43,100 bases of DNA from assembly GCA_021802055.1 (NCBI GenBank), contig JAKAAY010000013.1, positions 1 to 43,100 on the forward strand, given 5' to 3'. The notes beneath the pieces are model-generated. The model was given only the letters and a program-made list of their open reading frames with translations, did no database searches and was not told the DNA's origin. This document shows positions 15,372-23,777 of the stretch, in pieces. The DNA comes from Thermoplasmata archaeon (lineage in GTDB: Archaea; Thermoplasmatota; Thermoplasmata; Thermoplasmatales; Thermoplasmataceae). The translations under genes were made by a program, and so were the position numbers. Positions within the stretch are counted from its first letter, which is position 1; every line of letters begins with the position of its first letter.

Positions 15372-17273
15372 ATGAATTCCAGAAATTCAAAGCAATACCT
15401 TGTGGTTCTGGCTACGATAGTGGCTCTTGTCGGTCTCACCGTTAATGTCGGGATGATCCCTGCTGACAGCGCAGGTTCGCACATTGTAACAGGGGAAAAC
15501 CATCCGATGGCACCTGTAACCTACAACATAACGTTTCATCAGTCAGGGCTCGCCAAAGGGCTTACGTTTGCAGTGACCTTGAGTACAATTGGCACAAATT
15601 ACGGCACGGATTATGATAACTTCACAGGTCTGATCAATGGTACTTATACATTCACTGTTTCCAACGCCTATTCCCCTAATGGTCAGAACGAATACCTGCC
15701 CAACCCCTCATCTGGCACCATAATTCTTAATGGAAAGAATCAGAATGTGCAGGTTTCCTACTATAACCAGACCATTAGTGCACCTGTGTCTTCAAAGACC
15801 TTTGATCTCAACTTTTCAATCACCAACCTCCCCTCCCTCATCCCCAACGTTAATTGGGCATGGACTGCATATGTAAATGGCATTGACTTATCATACAGTC
15901 ATCAGGTGAATAGTGACAACGCATTGGCTCAATTTACAGGGCTGTCAAACGGGACCTATCAATACTCGCTTTCTTTCCCGTCTGGTACGTCATTGTCTCC
16001 GCAGACAGGCCAGTTCACCATAGATGGGAAGAATATTTCCATCTCGCTGACCTTTTCAATGGCAAAGCTCTACCGGATCACTTTTAGTGAGGCTGGCCTT
16101 CCGGCCGATGCCACTTTTACCACGACGGTTTATAATTTTGCTACCGGAGTGAGTTTGTCCAATACAACACTGGTTTCCAAATCCAATTTTGTGACGTTTG
16201 CGCTTGTGAACCAGTCATATACCTACGCATTTTCCACCGATGCACCTTTTAATAACTATTACACGGCATCCCCACCAGACGGTCAGATCATTGTAAACGG
16301 TGCATCTTTCACTGTAGGCACAAATTTCGCCACGTCCCAGCACACGTATGGAATTATGTTCAAGATTGCGAACCCGCCAAGCAACAGTCCAGGAAGTTAC
16401 TGGTACTGGTCTGCTATAGTGAACGGAACTTTCGTGGGTTATTATTCCTATAACACAACCTTACTGGCACCAGGTTTAATTAACGGCACATACAGTTTCG
16501 TTATTGAAGCCAATGAAATCTCGCTTACTCCTGTCATCGGCACGTTTACCGTAAACGGCTCGTTAACAATAGTATCCCTCGAGGTTCAGAAATCCTACAC
16601 CATAACTTTCAATGCCAAGAGTACCAGCAAGTTGTTTTCCCACGCATGTTATTCAGCCAATATCACAACAATGTTCGCCGGCATTATGCCAAGTTCCTAC
16701 AGTCCTCTTTCCACAACGACCGGAATGCTAACATTCACGGGAATTCCAAACGGAACCTACAACTATGTTCTCACCCCCATTCTTGGATGGTCACTAAGCA
16801 ACAGTCAGGGTACAATCACAGTGTCTGGCAAGAATGTGATAGTGAACTTTACTGCCACTCCTGAAGTTGAATACCCTGTTGTATTTACTGAATCTGGTCT
16901 TGTGACATCGTCCAGCATCTCAACCTCTTGGGGCGTGGTTGTTGACAGCGGATTCTTCTACAATGATTCCAGCCCGGTTAGTGGCCTATCCCATCATGCT
17001 GCTCCTGCTCCGTATACAGTTGAGATTCCAAATGGGACCTACTGGGTCCAGGCGTACGTCTACCAGGGAGGACATTATTATTTCACTCAGCCTCAGCAGA
17101 TATCTGTAAATGGCCAGGCTGCTCAGTACAACATTCAATTCCCCACTGCTTCTGGCCAGCCTCAGAGCGGTATCACATCATCTATCGTTGCACTGATCAT
17201 TGTTGTTGTGATAGCAGCTGCTGTGATAGGTCTTCTGGCGTATAACTCTCACAGAAAGAAGACGGGACCTTAA
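15372..17273 (+). CDS. large repeat-built cell-surface protein with C-terminal anchor
   Basis: A 633-residue exported protein. A signal-type hydrophobic segment covers residues 9-30. Then come about seven beta-rich repeats, each beginning with a YxITFxxSGL-like strand (YNITFHQSGLAKGLTF, YRITFSEAGLPADATF, YPVVFTESGL) and containing NGTY and a GTITVNGKN-like closing strand. A variant FDLNFSITNLP / YGIMFKIANPP alternates with it, both followed by W-W-ANVNG-like segments. The last 30 residues are a transmembrane helix and a basic tail (NSHRKKTGP). Such repeats occur in thermopsin-associated and other surface proteins of acidophilic archaea. Many N-glycosylation sequons are visible. Ligand unknown. 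Confidence 0.75.
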   Translation: MNSRNSKQYLVVLATIVALVGLTVNVGMIPADSAGSHIVTGENHPMAPVTYNITFHQSGLAKGLTFAVTLSTIGTNYGTDYDNFTGLINGTYTFTVSNAYSPNGQNEYLPNPSSGTIILNGKNQNVQVSYYNQTISAPVSSKTFDLNFSITNLPSLIPNVNWAWTAYVNGIDLSYSHQVNSDNALAQFTGLSNGTYQYSLSFPSGTSLSPQTGQFTIDGKNISISLTFSMAKLYRITFSEAGLPADATFTTTVYNFATGVSLSNTTLVSKSNFVTFALVNQSYTYAFSTDAPFNNYYTASPPDGQIIVNGASFTVGTNFATSQHTYGIMFKIANPPSNSPGSYWYWSAIVNGTFVGYYSYNTTLLAPGLINGTYSFVIEANEISLTPVIGTFTVNGSLTIVSLEVQKSYTITFNAKSTSKLFSHACYSANITTMFAGIMPSSYSPLSTTTGMLTFTGIPNGTYNYVLTPILGWSLSNSQGTITVSGKNVIVNFTATPEVEYPVVFTESGLVTSSSISTSWGVVVDSGFFYNDSSPVSGLSHHAAPAPYTVEIPNGTYWVQAYVYQGGHYYFTQPQQISVNGQAAQYNIQFPTASGQPQSGITSSIVALIIVVVIAAAVIGLLAYNSHRKKTGP

Positions 17274-17283
17274 AGTGAAATGA

Positions 17284-17318
17284 GGGCCGTTGCCTTTTTC
17301 AACGGCCCGTTAATTTTT
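17284..17318 (+). terminator. hairpin terminator after the surface-protein gene
   Basis: GGGCCGTTG (17284-17292) pairs perfectly with CAACGGCCC (17300-17308) around a 7-nt T-rich loop, followed by a T-rich stretch to about 17319. It starts 11 nt after the stop codon and looks like an intrinsic terminator, which is rare as a clean hairpin in archaea. Confidence 0.7.
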
Positions 17319-17415
17319 TCCACACCTGTTTATCCCATAACCTTAGGACTTACTGTATTATATTGCTCACTGAGTGCTGAATCTCGCGGTCAGGAAGGTT
17401 GTTCTTAAGCTATTC

Positions 17416-18687
17416 TCATAAGATTTCCGGACTGCTGCCAGTGGAACTCCGGGAGAATCTCCTGTTGAATGGGCCCCCCAATGTCAGATACATGACACCT
17501 ACAATTACTGAACCCACTGCTACATATATCCAATACACAGATGGAACACTGCTGAGCACAAACAGGAGGTAGAGGCCAAGGACCGCTCCAGTAAAGGCAC
17601 CAAAACTTGTGTACATGTTATAGACGCCTATATAGGATCCTCTCATACTGGCCGGGGCAATGGTTGTTATGATGCTCTGCGTGGTTGGCGATACCATGTC
17701 TTCACCAACGGTTGAAACTGCCATGAAAGCTAGCAGCAGCGACAGTGTGGGAACATTGACGAGGAGGATGAAACTCAGGGCATAGAACCCGGAACCGATG
17801 CCTCTCCAGAACATGGGGTTTCCAAACCTGGTCATCATTCTCAGAAACGGAAACTGAAGCAGAACAACGAGGAAACCGTTCAGGGCCCAGATATAGCCAA
17901 GATAGAGGAACGGGAGATGTTCCAACACAATCGTGTAAACTGTAAACGATGATCCTCTCTGCCTCATGAAGAAGCCCAATACTATACCTACCACAGTGAA
18001 AACCAGGAAGAGCCTGTCTTTCCTGTATGTACTTCTGAAAGCATGTTTACCTTCGCCTGGGTGAGCCTTTGGATCGTAGGTCTCCTTCATCAGCAAATAT
18101 AGCATAATGACCTCCGCAACCGTTGCTATAGCTGATATCAGGAATATATACTGGAGACCCATTGATGCGAGGTATGCGCCCACAAGGGGACCGATGGCGA
18201 TTCCCATGTTGGCCATTATCCTCATCACGGTGTAACCTGATAACCTATCCTTAACGGACGTGACGTCCGCAACCGCAGCCTGCACAGCGGGGTACTGGAT
18301 TGCATTGATCACGATGGTACCATACCAGGCAAGCAACAGCACAAGGAGATAAGACGGGAATGCCACCGAATAGAAGATCACCAGATAGAAGGCAACAGCC
18401 GGTATCTGCGAATAAACAAGAATCACCCTGCGCCCGATCCTGTCTGTTAAGATGCCGGAATAATACTGCACCAGAGCCATAAGCAGCGTGGCGATTCCCA
18501 GGAAAAAACCCGTTTCTATGAACGATATACCGTAACTGATTATGAATACGAGTGGTAGAAAGATGAAAGTAGAACCCCTTCCGAATGCCCTTATGAACCG
18601 GGTGGCGCTGAGAATCCAGATTCTGCGGTCCAGTCCTCTGATGTTGTAGGAATAGCCAGTCTTAAGCGTTTTCAATGAATACTTCAA
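17416..18687 (-). CDS. MFS transporter
   Basis: A 423-residue carrier with about 12 transmembrane helices. The MFS motif A is clear between helices 2 and 3 (YYSGILTDRIGRRVIL, residues about 94-109), and a long polar loop with basic residues (KETYDPKAHPGEGKHAFRST) splits the two halves. The helix 5 region NMGIAIGPLVGAYL is like motif C of drug-proton antiporters, which favours export. The substrate cannot be read. The start is TTG at 18687, with another TTG five codons in. The 430-nt region upstream is shared with the radical SAM gene. Confidence 0.8.
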   Translation of the reverse strand: MKYSLKTLKTGYSYNIRGLDRRIWILSATRFIRAFGRGSTFIFLPLVFIISYGISFIETGFFLGIATLLMALVQYYSGILTDRIGRRVILVYSQIPAVAFYLVIFYSVAFPSYLLVLLLAWYGTIVINAIQYPAVQAAVADVTSVKDRLSGYTVMRIMANMGIAIGPLVGAYLASMGLQYIFLISAIATVAEVIMLYLLMKETYDPKAHPGEGKHAFRSTYRKDRLFLVFTVVGIVLGFFMRQRGSSFTVYTIVLEHLPFLYLGYIWALNGFLVVLLQFPFLRMMTRFGNPMFWRGIGSGFYALSFILLVNVPTLSLLLAFMAVSTVGEDMVSPTTQSIITTIAPASMRGSYIGVYNMYTSFGAFTGAVLGLYLLFVLSSVPSVYWIYVAVGSVIVGVMYLTLGGPFNRRFSRSSTGSSPEIL

Positions 18688-18910
18688 AGTACTTAACAGG
18701 TTTCAGGGAAGGTGCCCTATCGTTGGTCTCTTGCATGATCCGCCAGGAAAGAATGGATAACCGTTAGTTCCTTCTGAAAGGAATTATGCTTGATCACCTG
18801 CGGGCTTTCAAATTTAGAATATATCTCTTTAGTGGAGCATTCCCAATATAGTGTTTACCCTTAGCAGATAGATCACTGCGCTTATTTTTACCATTTTACA
18901 CTCTGTGACA

Positions 18911-18918
18911 ATTTATAT
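18911..18918 (+). promoter_or_regulatory. TATA-like box before a 33-codon ORF
   Basis: ATTTATAT is centred 26-27 nt before the ATG at 18941, the spacing expected for a leaderless start. Confidence 0.4.
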
Positions 18919-18940
18919 CCACCCTTTGAACCGCCGCCAG

Positions 18941-19042
18941 ATGACTCATAGGGGGGATTTTAAAGCGGTATGTCATCCAGAGCATCCGCGTTGTTTACAT
19001 TTCTCCTTCGTAATTGTCCCTCCTATCGAGGCTCAATGGTAA
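18941..19042 (+). CDS. 33-residue Cys/His-containing small ORF upstream of radical SAM gene
   Basis: An ATG with a well-placed TATA box opens a 33-codon ORF. The product has a basic start (MTHRGDFKAV), a central CHPEHPRC segment with two cysteines and two histidines, then a hydrophobic strand and PPIEAQW end. It stops 75 nt before the radical SAM/SPASM gene. A precursor peptide for that enzyme is possible because SPASM enzymes often modify such peptides. Equally it may be chance, a small metal-binding protein, or an upstream leader. No family is recognised. Confidence 0.35.
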   Translation: MTHRGDFKAVCHPEHPRCLHFSFVIVPPIEAQW

Positions 19043-19078
19043 TTCCAGAAAAAATTTTGAACGAACGCTTTAGGTTCA

Positions 19079-19088
19079 CCAATTTAAT
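19079..19088 (+). promoter_or_regulatory. TATA-like box of the radical SAM gene
   Basis: CCAATTTAAT around 19079-19088 would start transcription near 19108-19112, only a few bases before the TTG at 19118. An out-of-frame six-codon ORF (ATG at 19104) ends across that TTG. Confidence 0.35.
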
Positions 19089-19117
19089 AGTAATATCTCA
19101 TTGATGGACGAAACACA

Positions 19118-20236
19118 TTGCTAACCACTCTAAAAGACTGGGTACCGTCCATCCTCTTTCTTGAAACCACAAGGGCATGTGAATATACGTGCCTTCACTG
19201 TCGTGCAGAATCACAACCTAATCCTTCAGACGGTGAACTTACCGTTGAGGAGCTGAAGTCCATTGTTGATGAGATTGTTGAATTCGATGGCGAAAGGCCT
19301 GAAATTGTTATAACCGGAGGAAATCTGATGCTGAAACCAGGGATTAGAGACCTGATTTCATATATTTCCTCAAAGGGGTTGAAATTCTCCCTGAGTCCTG
19401 CGGCCTCTCTTTTGGTTGATTATGACTTTATCAATTTTGCCGCCAATGCTGGTCTTTCCTCGATCTCTCTAAGCCTTGACTTTCCAACTGACAATGGAGC
19501 CGGAAACCTGAGAGACCCAAGACATAGCATAGACCTGATCCGGCAAATATCAGAAATGGCCATAAAATCAGGTATCAGGGTACAGATAAACACCACGGTC
19601 TATGAGGGCAATGTGAATGAACTGCCCGGGATCCTAAAGATCATTAAAAGCATGGGTATCTCCACGTGGGAAGTATTCTTCCTCATAAGGACGGGCAGGG
19701 CAATAGGACTTAACGATCTTGGGCCTAAAGAGTACATGCAGGTCAACTCATGGCTTGCGGACCTATCCCGATACGGCATGAATGTTAGAACGGTTGAAGG
19801 ACCTGTGTTCAGAGCCATAAAGGCAATAAGAAGCATAAGTCCCGAAATACTTGAAGGCCCACTATATGATAAACTCTCCGAAGAGACACACAGGCTTCTG
19901 GGTATGAAGGTGGAGGATCGCAAGCCAGATTTACCGACGTCCGGGCAACGCTCGCAGTTCAGAGGTACTTTATTCATAGGTAGTAATGGAAATGTCTATC
20001 CTTCAGGATTGCTCACTTATCTTGCAGGCAATATCAGGAATGTCAAACTGAAGGAAATCATCTCGAACCATACAGATCTGCTTGACTGGAAAAACTCAGG
20101 ATCTATAAAGGGGAAGTGCGGAAACTGCGGTTTTCTCAGGATATGCGGTGGTTCAAGAGCAAGGGCGTACACATATGAGGGAGACCCTTTTGCAAGCGAT
20201 CCCATGTGTCTGTTTTTTGATCCAAGAAGCACGTAG
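19118..20236 (+). CDS. radical SAM/SPASM enzyme (AhbC/AhbD/NirJ or TIGR04053-like)
   Basis: A 372-residue enzyme. The radical SAM [4Fe-4S] motif is C21-x3-C25-x2-C28 in TTRACEYTCLHCRAE, followed by a GGN-containing strand (IVITGGNLML). The C-terminal SPASM-type segment KGKCGNCGFLRICGGSRARAYTYEGDPFASDPMC binds auxiliary clusters; CGGSRARAY...GDP..DP is especially typical of NirJ/AhbC/AhbD heme-pathway enzymes and of TIGR04053 proteins. It may therefore act in siroheme-dependent heme synthesis or modify a peptide. No heme genes are nearby. The start is TTG, since a stop lies in frame at 19091 and no ATG follows. Confidence 0.8.
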   Translation: MLTTLKDWVPSILFLETTRACEYTCLHCRAESQPNPSDGELTVEELKSIVDEIVEFDGERPEIVITGGNLMLKPGIRDLISYISSKGLKFSLSPAASLLVDYDFINFAANAGLSSISLSLDFPTDNGAGNLRDPRHSIDLIRQISEMAIKSGIRVQINTTVYEGNVNELPGILKIIKSMGISTWEVFFLIRTGRAIGLNDLGPKEYMQVNSWLADLSRYGMNVRTVEGPVFRAIKAIRSISPEILEGPLYDKLSEETHRLLGMKVEDRKPDLPTSGQRSQFRGTLFIGSNGNVYPSGLLTYLAGNIRNVKLKEIISNHTDLLDWKNSGSIKGKCGNCGFLRICGGSRARAYTYEGDPFASDPMCLFFDPRST

Positions 20237-20516
20237 TGTAACTGGTTTTGTCCACTGGTCGAATATCGTGTCAGGTTGTTACATTTCGATATGGGGAGAA
20301 GTAATACCGGGCGACTTCGCAGATTGCTTTCTCGGCCCATACCCGGCAATTTATTGTTGGAATGGCTTGTCGCTGCCGGAAAATACATAATCATAAGGTC
20401 TTTCCCGATTTTTCGCGAAAAGGTTCCACTCTGAAGTCGACCACCATACAATGGATCTCATTGGTTCCAGATAGATCACAAAATTCGTTAAAATGATCGA
20501 AGATTTGGGTGTGAAG
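20237..20516. other. intergenic region without a supported gene
   Basis: I see no promoter-associated gene in these 280 bases. A 47-codon frame (20292-20435, + strand) is open but has no TATA box at a usable distance and no recognisable sequence. Confidence 0.4.
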
Positions 20517-20526
20517 TTTTATAAAT
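20517..20526 (+). promoter_or_regulatory. TATA-like box of the zinc-ribbon membrane protein
   Basis: TTTTATAAAT is centred 25 nt before the ATG at 20546, a textbook archaeal box that implies a leaderless start. It probably drives the two-gene unit 20546-23229. Confidence 0.6.
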
Positions 20527-20545
20527 ATATTAATTTTAAGGTATT

Positions 20546-21496
20546 ATGGAAAATCAATTCACTCCCGAAGGGAGGCCCACGAAATTTTGCAGTAATTGCG
20601 GGGCAAAAATTGACAAGGAAGCTGAAATATGTCCCAAGTGTGGAGTTAGACAAACGGTCTCACAACCATTACGCACCGGTTTCAGTCCTGCCGTGGTACC
20701 GCCACCGACTGATGTTGACCTTGCAGCGGCTGCTTCGCTGAAGAACGGCTCTCTGGTGGGTGTCATTGGTGAGGCTCTGAGTTTCTTTTCATTTACCTTT
20801 CTTATAGGTTTCTTTGTGAATCTTGGAGCCCTAAGTTCCACGTTGGCTCTTTCTGGACTTATAGGGTACCTGGTCATTCTTCTGGTCGGGTTAATACTCG
20901 GAATTGTCAGCCTTGTGATGTACAGGCATGCGTTTGTCGACCTCACAAGAGTGGACGTCAACTCCTTCAAGACTCCGGCTTCATTTCTTAGGCTTTACTA
21001 TATCGGGCTCATTCTTCTGTTTGTCGGCGCTCTCTTATTTATATTGGGGATAATAGCAGCATTATCCGTACTTAGCCTCGGATTACTCTTTGTTTTTCTC
21101 ACAATCTCAGGAATAGTGTGGTTAGTTGCAGCTATACTGATGATCCTTGGACTGATCGGCCTTGTCCTTGGAATGTGGAGGGCTGGTGAAAGGTACAACA
21201 ATACACTGATCAAAATAGGAGGAATTTTGTACATCATACCGTATGCATCCGTGGTGGCTCCTATCCTTGTGCTTATAGGCGCTAGCAACGTTGAGAAGCA
21301 GATGAACAGCGGAGGTTTCCAGTCAGTTCAACAATCCGGCAGCTTTGCGCAGGGAATTCCTGGCCAGCCAAGAACATTGCCCCAAAAGGAAGATGTTGCT
21401 CAGAAACTGAATACCCTCAAGACCATGTACGAGTCAGGACAGCTGTCGAGTGAGGAGTACGAGAGAAAGAGAAAGGAGCTGCTTGATTCTCTTTAA
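20546..21496 (+). CDS. zinc-ribbon multi-pass membrane protein with SHOCT-like tail (DUF973/DUF996-like)
   Basis: The 316-residue protein has three parts. Residues 14-35 form a zinc ribbon FCSNCGAKIDKEAEICPKCG (CxxC...CxxC). Residues about 70-250 hold five or six transmembrane helices, resembling archaeal DUF973/DUF996 proteins. The last 35 residues, QKLNTLKTMYESGQLSSEEY.., match the SHOCT pattern (short helices thought to mediate oligomerisation). No enzymatic residues are seen. The downstream exported gene starts 5-14 nt later and also ends in a SHOCT-like segment, so the two products may assemble. Confidence 0.72.
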   Translation: MENQFTPEGRPTKFCSNCGAKIDKEAEICPKCGVRQTVSQPLRTGFSPAVVPPPTDVDLAAAASLKNGSLVGVIGEALSFFSFTFLIGFFVNLGALSSTLALSGLIGYLVILLVGLILGIVSLVMYRHAFVDLTRVDVNSFKTPASFLRLYYIGLILLFVGALLFILGIIAALSVLSLGLLFVFLTISGIVWLVAAILMILGLIGLVLGMWRAGERYNNTLIKIGGILYIIPYASVVAPILVLIGASNVEKQMNSGGFQSVQQSGSFAQGIPGQPRTLPQKEDVAQKLNTLKTMYESGQLSSEEYERKRKELLDSL

Positions 21497-21501
21497 GTGG
21501 G

Positions 21502-23229
21502 GTGAGAGACGTGCAACATTCAGAGCACTCATATAGGGCACTTGCTGTAGCAGTGGCCCTTGGTTTCCTGCTGACCGCGTTGTATGTGCCTTCGTTTGCA
21601 AACGGAGAGGTGATTAGCGGCGGTTTCTCACCTTCAAACACTTATTCCATTGAGGTTACAGGAACTGCCTATCTTCACTCTAACCTGACTGCGGGCAATC
21701 TAATCATTGAACCAGGTGCCGTGCTATATACTGACGGATACTCAATTGTACTCAACGGAACTTTCAACAATATGGGTACCGTCCAAGCTGGGCTGGCTGG
21801 CAACTCGCCGTGGTATACTTATAGAACAACAAACTACCCCGATTCATATGGTGGGTCCGGAGGCGGGATTGTTTACCAAAACAGTGTTTATCTCTATGGA
21901 GCCGGTTCAACAAGAGTGGCATCTGGCATCTCTTCGGACGGAATTTATAATAATTCGGTCAACGGAAGCAGCCCTGGTACTCCTCCATCATTCTCAACTG
22001 CGGTGATCCATTCTTGGTGGAATAGTGGAATTCAGCAATACCTCATAGGTGCTGCCGGCGGAGGTGGGTATTCTTACTCTGGGTCTGGTGGATTTGCCTT
22101 CGCTGGCAGCGGTTCATTTGGCGTATACATACAGGCGAGTAATATTATTGCAGGAAAGATCAATGCAAACGGGCAAAGTGTTAATTCTTCAATGCAAGTT
22201 GTCCCGGATCTCTCCTCCGGTGGAGGAGGGGGAGGACTGATAGTCCTGGCTTATGGAAGCGGGGGATATTCTAAGGGTATCTACGACGTATCTGGCGGGA
22301 CTAGCGCAATTGATTCTAACAACAGCAACTTCCCTGGTGGAAACGGAGGGAATGGGCAGGTTCTCACATTGAACTATACCAGTAGCGGAGCTCCAGTTTC
22401 CATTAATTATCCATACTCCGGTGGACAGTTGTTCGATGGTGCATATGCTAATTATTCCATTAGCATTGATGAGTCAAGCGCAAGTGTAAACGCATTCTCT
22501 CTTACTGGGAGCGCCATGTACAGGTTCTCAAATGTGAGTGTGCCCCTCGACCAGGTATCCGTTCAGTATAATTACTCCGTACCCGGTGATACGCTCTATA
22601 GTGGTACTTCACATAACTCGTACAACATTTCACTGTCTTCGGTTCAGGACTTTAACTCATTTGTAATGGTGAACGAGACTAATCTCATCTCACTGGATCA
22701 CAAGGTTCTCCCCTCTTCGCTGGCTTCAGATTTAGGATTTAAATTTTCTTCCATCGGGATACCGCTTGCTGGCGTTACCGGTGTCAATACAACAGTCAGT
22801 GTACCTGCAGGCAACTTCTATGCAGATGAAATAAGTGGGACATTAGATTCAGGAGGCACTGGAACTGTTTGGGTCTCTTCCAACACCGGCGTAATGCTCA
22901 AAGCTCAGGGAAGCCAACCGCTCTACTCCGGCTATAGTCTGCAAGACTCATATTCCTTGAGTTCAACAAATATTCCTGTTGAAGCCGTTCAACCATCATA
23001 TACTGCATACATAATTGCAGGCATAATTGCGGCTGTAGTCATTGCCGGTCTTATTATCGCAGACCGCATGGGGTACGTCAATCTGCGTGACCTCTCGGGG
23101 AAGATTAAGGCATCTTTCTCAAAAGAAGAGAAGTTGAGAAGAGAGAAGATGGCTAAACTTGATCGTCTCAGGCAACAGAACCTGATAACTGAGGAGGAAT
23201 ACAACGAGAGGATCAAGACCTTGAAATGA
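21502..23229 (+). CDS. exported Gly/Ser-rich surface protein with C-terminal anchor and SHOCT-like tail
   Basis: A 575-residue protein. A signal-type helix lies at residues 12-32. The first half of the mature domain is extremely rich in Gly, Ser, Tyr and Asn with beta-helix-like strands (GNLIIEPGAVLYTDG, GGGYSYSGSGGFAFAGSGSFG). A transmembrane helix follows near residues 498-518, then a charged cytoplasmic tail ending DRLRQQNLITEEEYNERIKTL, a SHOCT-like motif. The start is GTG at 21502 or 21511; the latter has a GGGGTGA Shine-Dalgarno 6 nt upstream. It is coupled to the preceding zinc-ribbon membrane protein. Probably a cell-surface structure; function unknown. Confidence 0.7.
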   Translation: MRDVQHSEHSYRALAVAVALGFLLTALYVPSFANGEVISGGFSPSNTYSIEVTGTAYLHSNLTAGNLIIEPGAVLYTDGYSIVLNGTFNNMGTVQAGLAGNSPWYTYRTTNYPDSYGGSGGGIVYQNSVYLYGAGSTRVASGISSDGIYNNSVNGSSPGTPPSFSTAVIHSWWNSGIQQYLIGAAGGGGYSYSGSGGFAFAGSGSFGVYIQASNIIAGKINANGQSVNSSMQVVPDLSSGGGGGGLIVLAYGSGGYSKGIYDVSGGTSAIDSNNSNFPGGNGGNGQVLTLNYTSSGAPVSINYPYSGGQLFDGAYANYSISIDESSASVNAFSLTGSAMYRFSNVSVPLDQVSVQYNYSVPGDTLYSGTSHNSYNISLSSVQDFNSFVMVNETNLISLDHKVLPSSLASDLGFKFSSIGIPLAGVTGVNTTVSVPAGNFYADEISGTLDSGGTGTVWVSSNTGVMLKAQGSQPLYSGYSLQDSYSLSSTNIPVEAVQPSYTAYIIAGIIAAVVIAGLIIADRMGYVNLRDLSGKIKASFSKEEKLRREKMAKLDRLRQQNLITEEEYNERIKTLK

Positions 23230-23234
23230 TTTTG

Positions 23235-23297
23235 GAGTTTGACTCCCATTCTCCAACTCTTGGTGGGACAGCTAGCCCCCCTCTCTTTTTTTATTTT
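23235..23297 (+). terminator. T-rich terminator with weak hairpin
   Basis: After the stop at 23229 a weak stem TCCCA/TGGGA (about 23245-23267) is followed by a CTCTCTTTTTTTATTTT run at 23281-23297. It is likely to end the two-gene transcript and separates it from the minus-strand tRNA. Confidence 0.4.
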
Positions 23298-23387
23298 GTA
23301 ATTGCATATGGCATGGTTATATTCAAAAAATTGTGAAACCCACACGCGTATGGCCGCATAAATGCTGACTTTCGAATCCAATGGGTA

Positions 23388-23461
23388 CGGGCTTGCCGGG
23401 ATTCGAACCCGGGTACTCGGCTCCGAAGGCCGACAGGATATCCTGGCTACCTCACAAGCCC
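23388..23461 (-). tRNA. tRNA-Arg(TCG)
   Basis: On the minus strand a complete 74-nt cloverleaf: acceptor GGGCTTG/CAAGCCC, D stem AGG/CCT, anticodon stem TCGGC/GCCGA without mismatch, loop CTTCGGA giving anticodon TCG (CGA codons), T arm CCGGG-TTCGAAT-CCCGG, discriminator G. CCA is not encoded. Confidence 0.93.
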
Positions 23462-23525
23462 CACAGACATTAATCTGCACCTGGGCATGGAGTGGAATGA
23501 TTTAGGCTTTTGATCTCAGAGGGCT

Positions 23526-23777
23526 TCAATCGAGCCTTATGGTCCCCTGAATGGACGTGCCTCTCGGGAATACCACGTCGTACATATCCCCTGATCGTAA
23601 ATAGTCAGAGAGATAAAACAATGGCCTGGATTGTGAATATCTTCCCCTATCTGGCGGTACGGGGGTCGCAAAATTAAAGCACAGAGAGCATCTTGTTACA
23701 AACTGCTCGTTCAGATGGCATTCACTATCGGAATGGAACATGCATCTCTTCTCTATTTCCGTCTTTTCTCCTGGCAA
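23526..23777 (-). CDS. 83-residue Cys-rich small protein coupled to the STAND-like gene
   Basis: A short soluble protein. Four cysteines lie at residues 12-33 with spacing C-x7-C-x9-C-x2-C and a histidine after the second, suggesting a small zinc or iron-sulfur site. The C-terminal half has no recognised motif. The start is TTG, immediately after the TGA of the large STAND-like/TPR gene (TGATTG), so translation probably reinitiates there. This fixed position suggests a partner or effector of the large protein. I do not recognise the family; the ORF could be shorter if a different start is used. Confidence 0.55.
   Translation of the reverse strand: MPGEKTEIEKRCMFHSDSECHLNEQFVTRCSLCFNFATPVPPDRGRYSQSRPLFYLSDYLRSGDMYDVVFPRGTSIQGTIRLD

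Noticed and set aside
19104-19124. Six-codon upstream ORF (MDETHC) overlapping the radical SAM start
   Set aside because: It is too short to separate from chance; noted only because it meets the TTG start.
20292-20435. 47-codon plus-strand ORF (MGRSNTGRLRR...) after the radical SAM gene
   Set aside because: There is no TATA box at usable distance, no Shine-Dalgarno, and no family likeness; it is compatible with chance.
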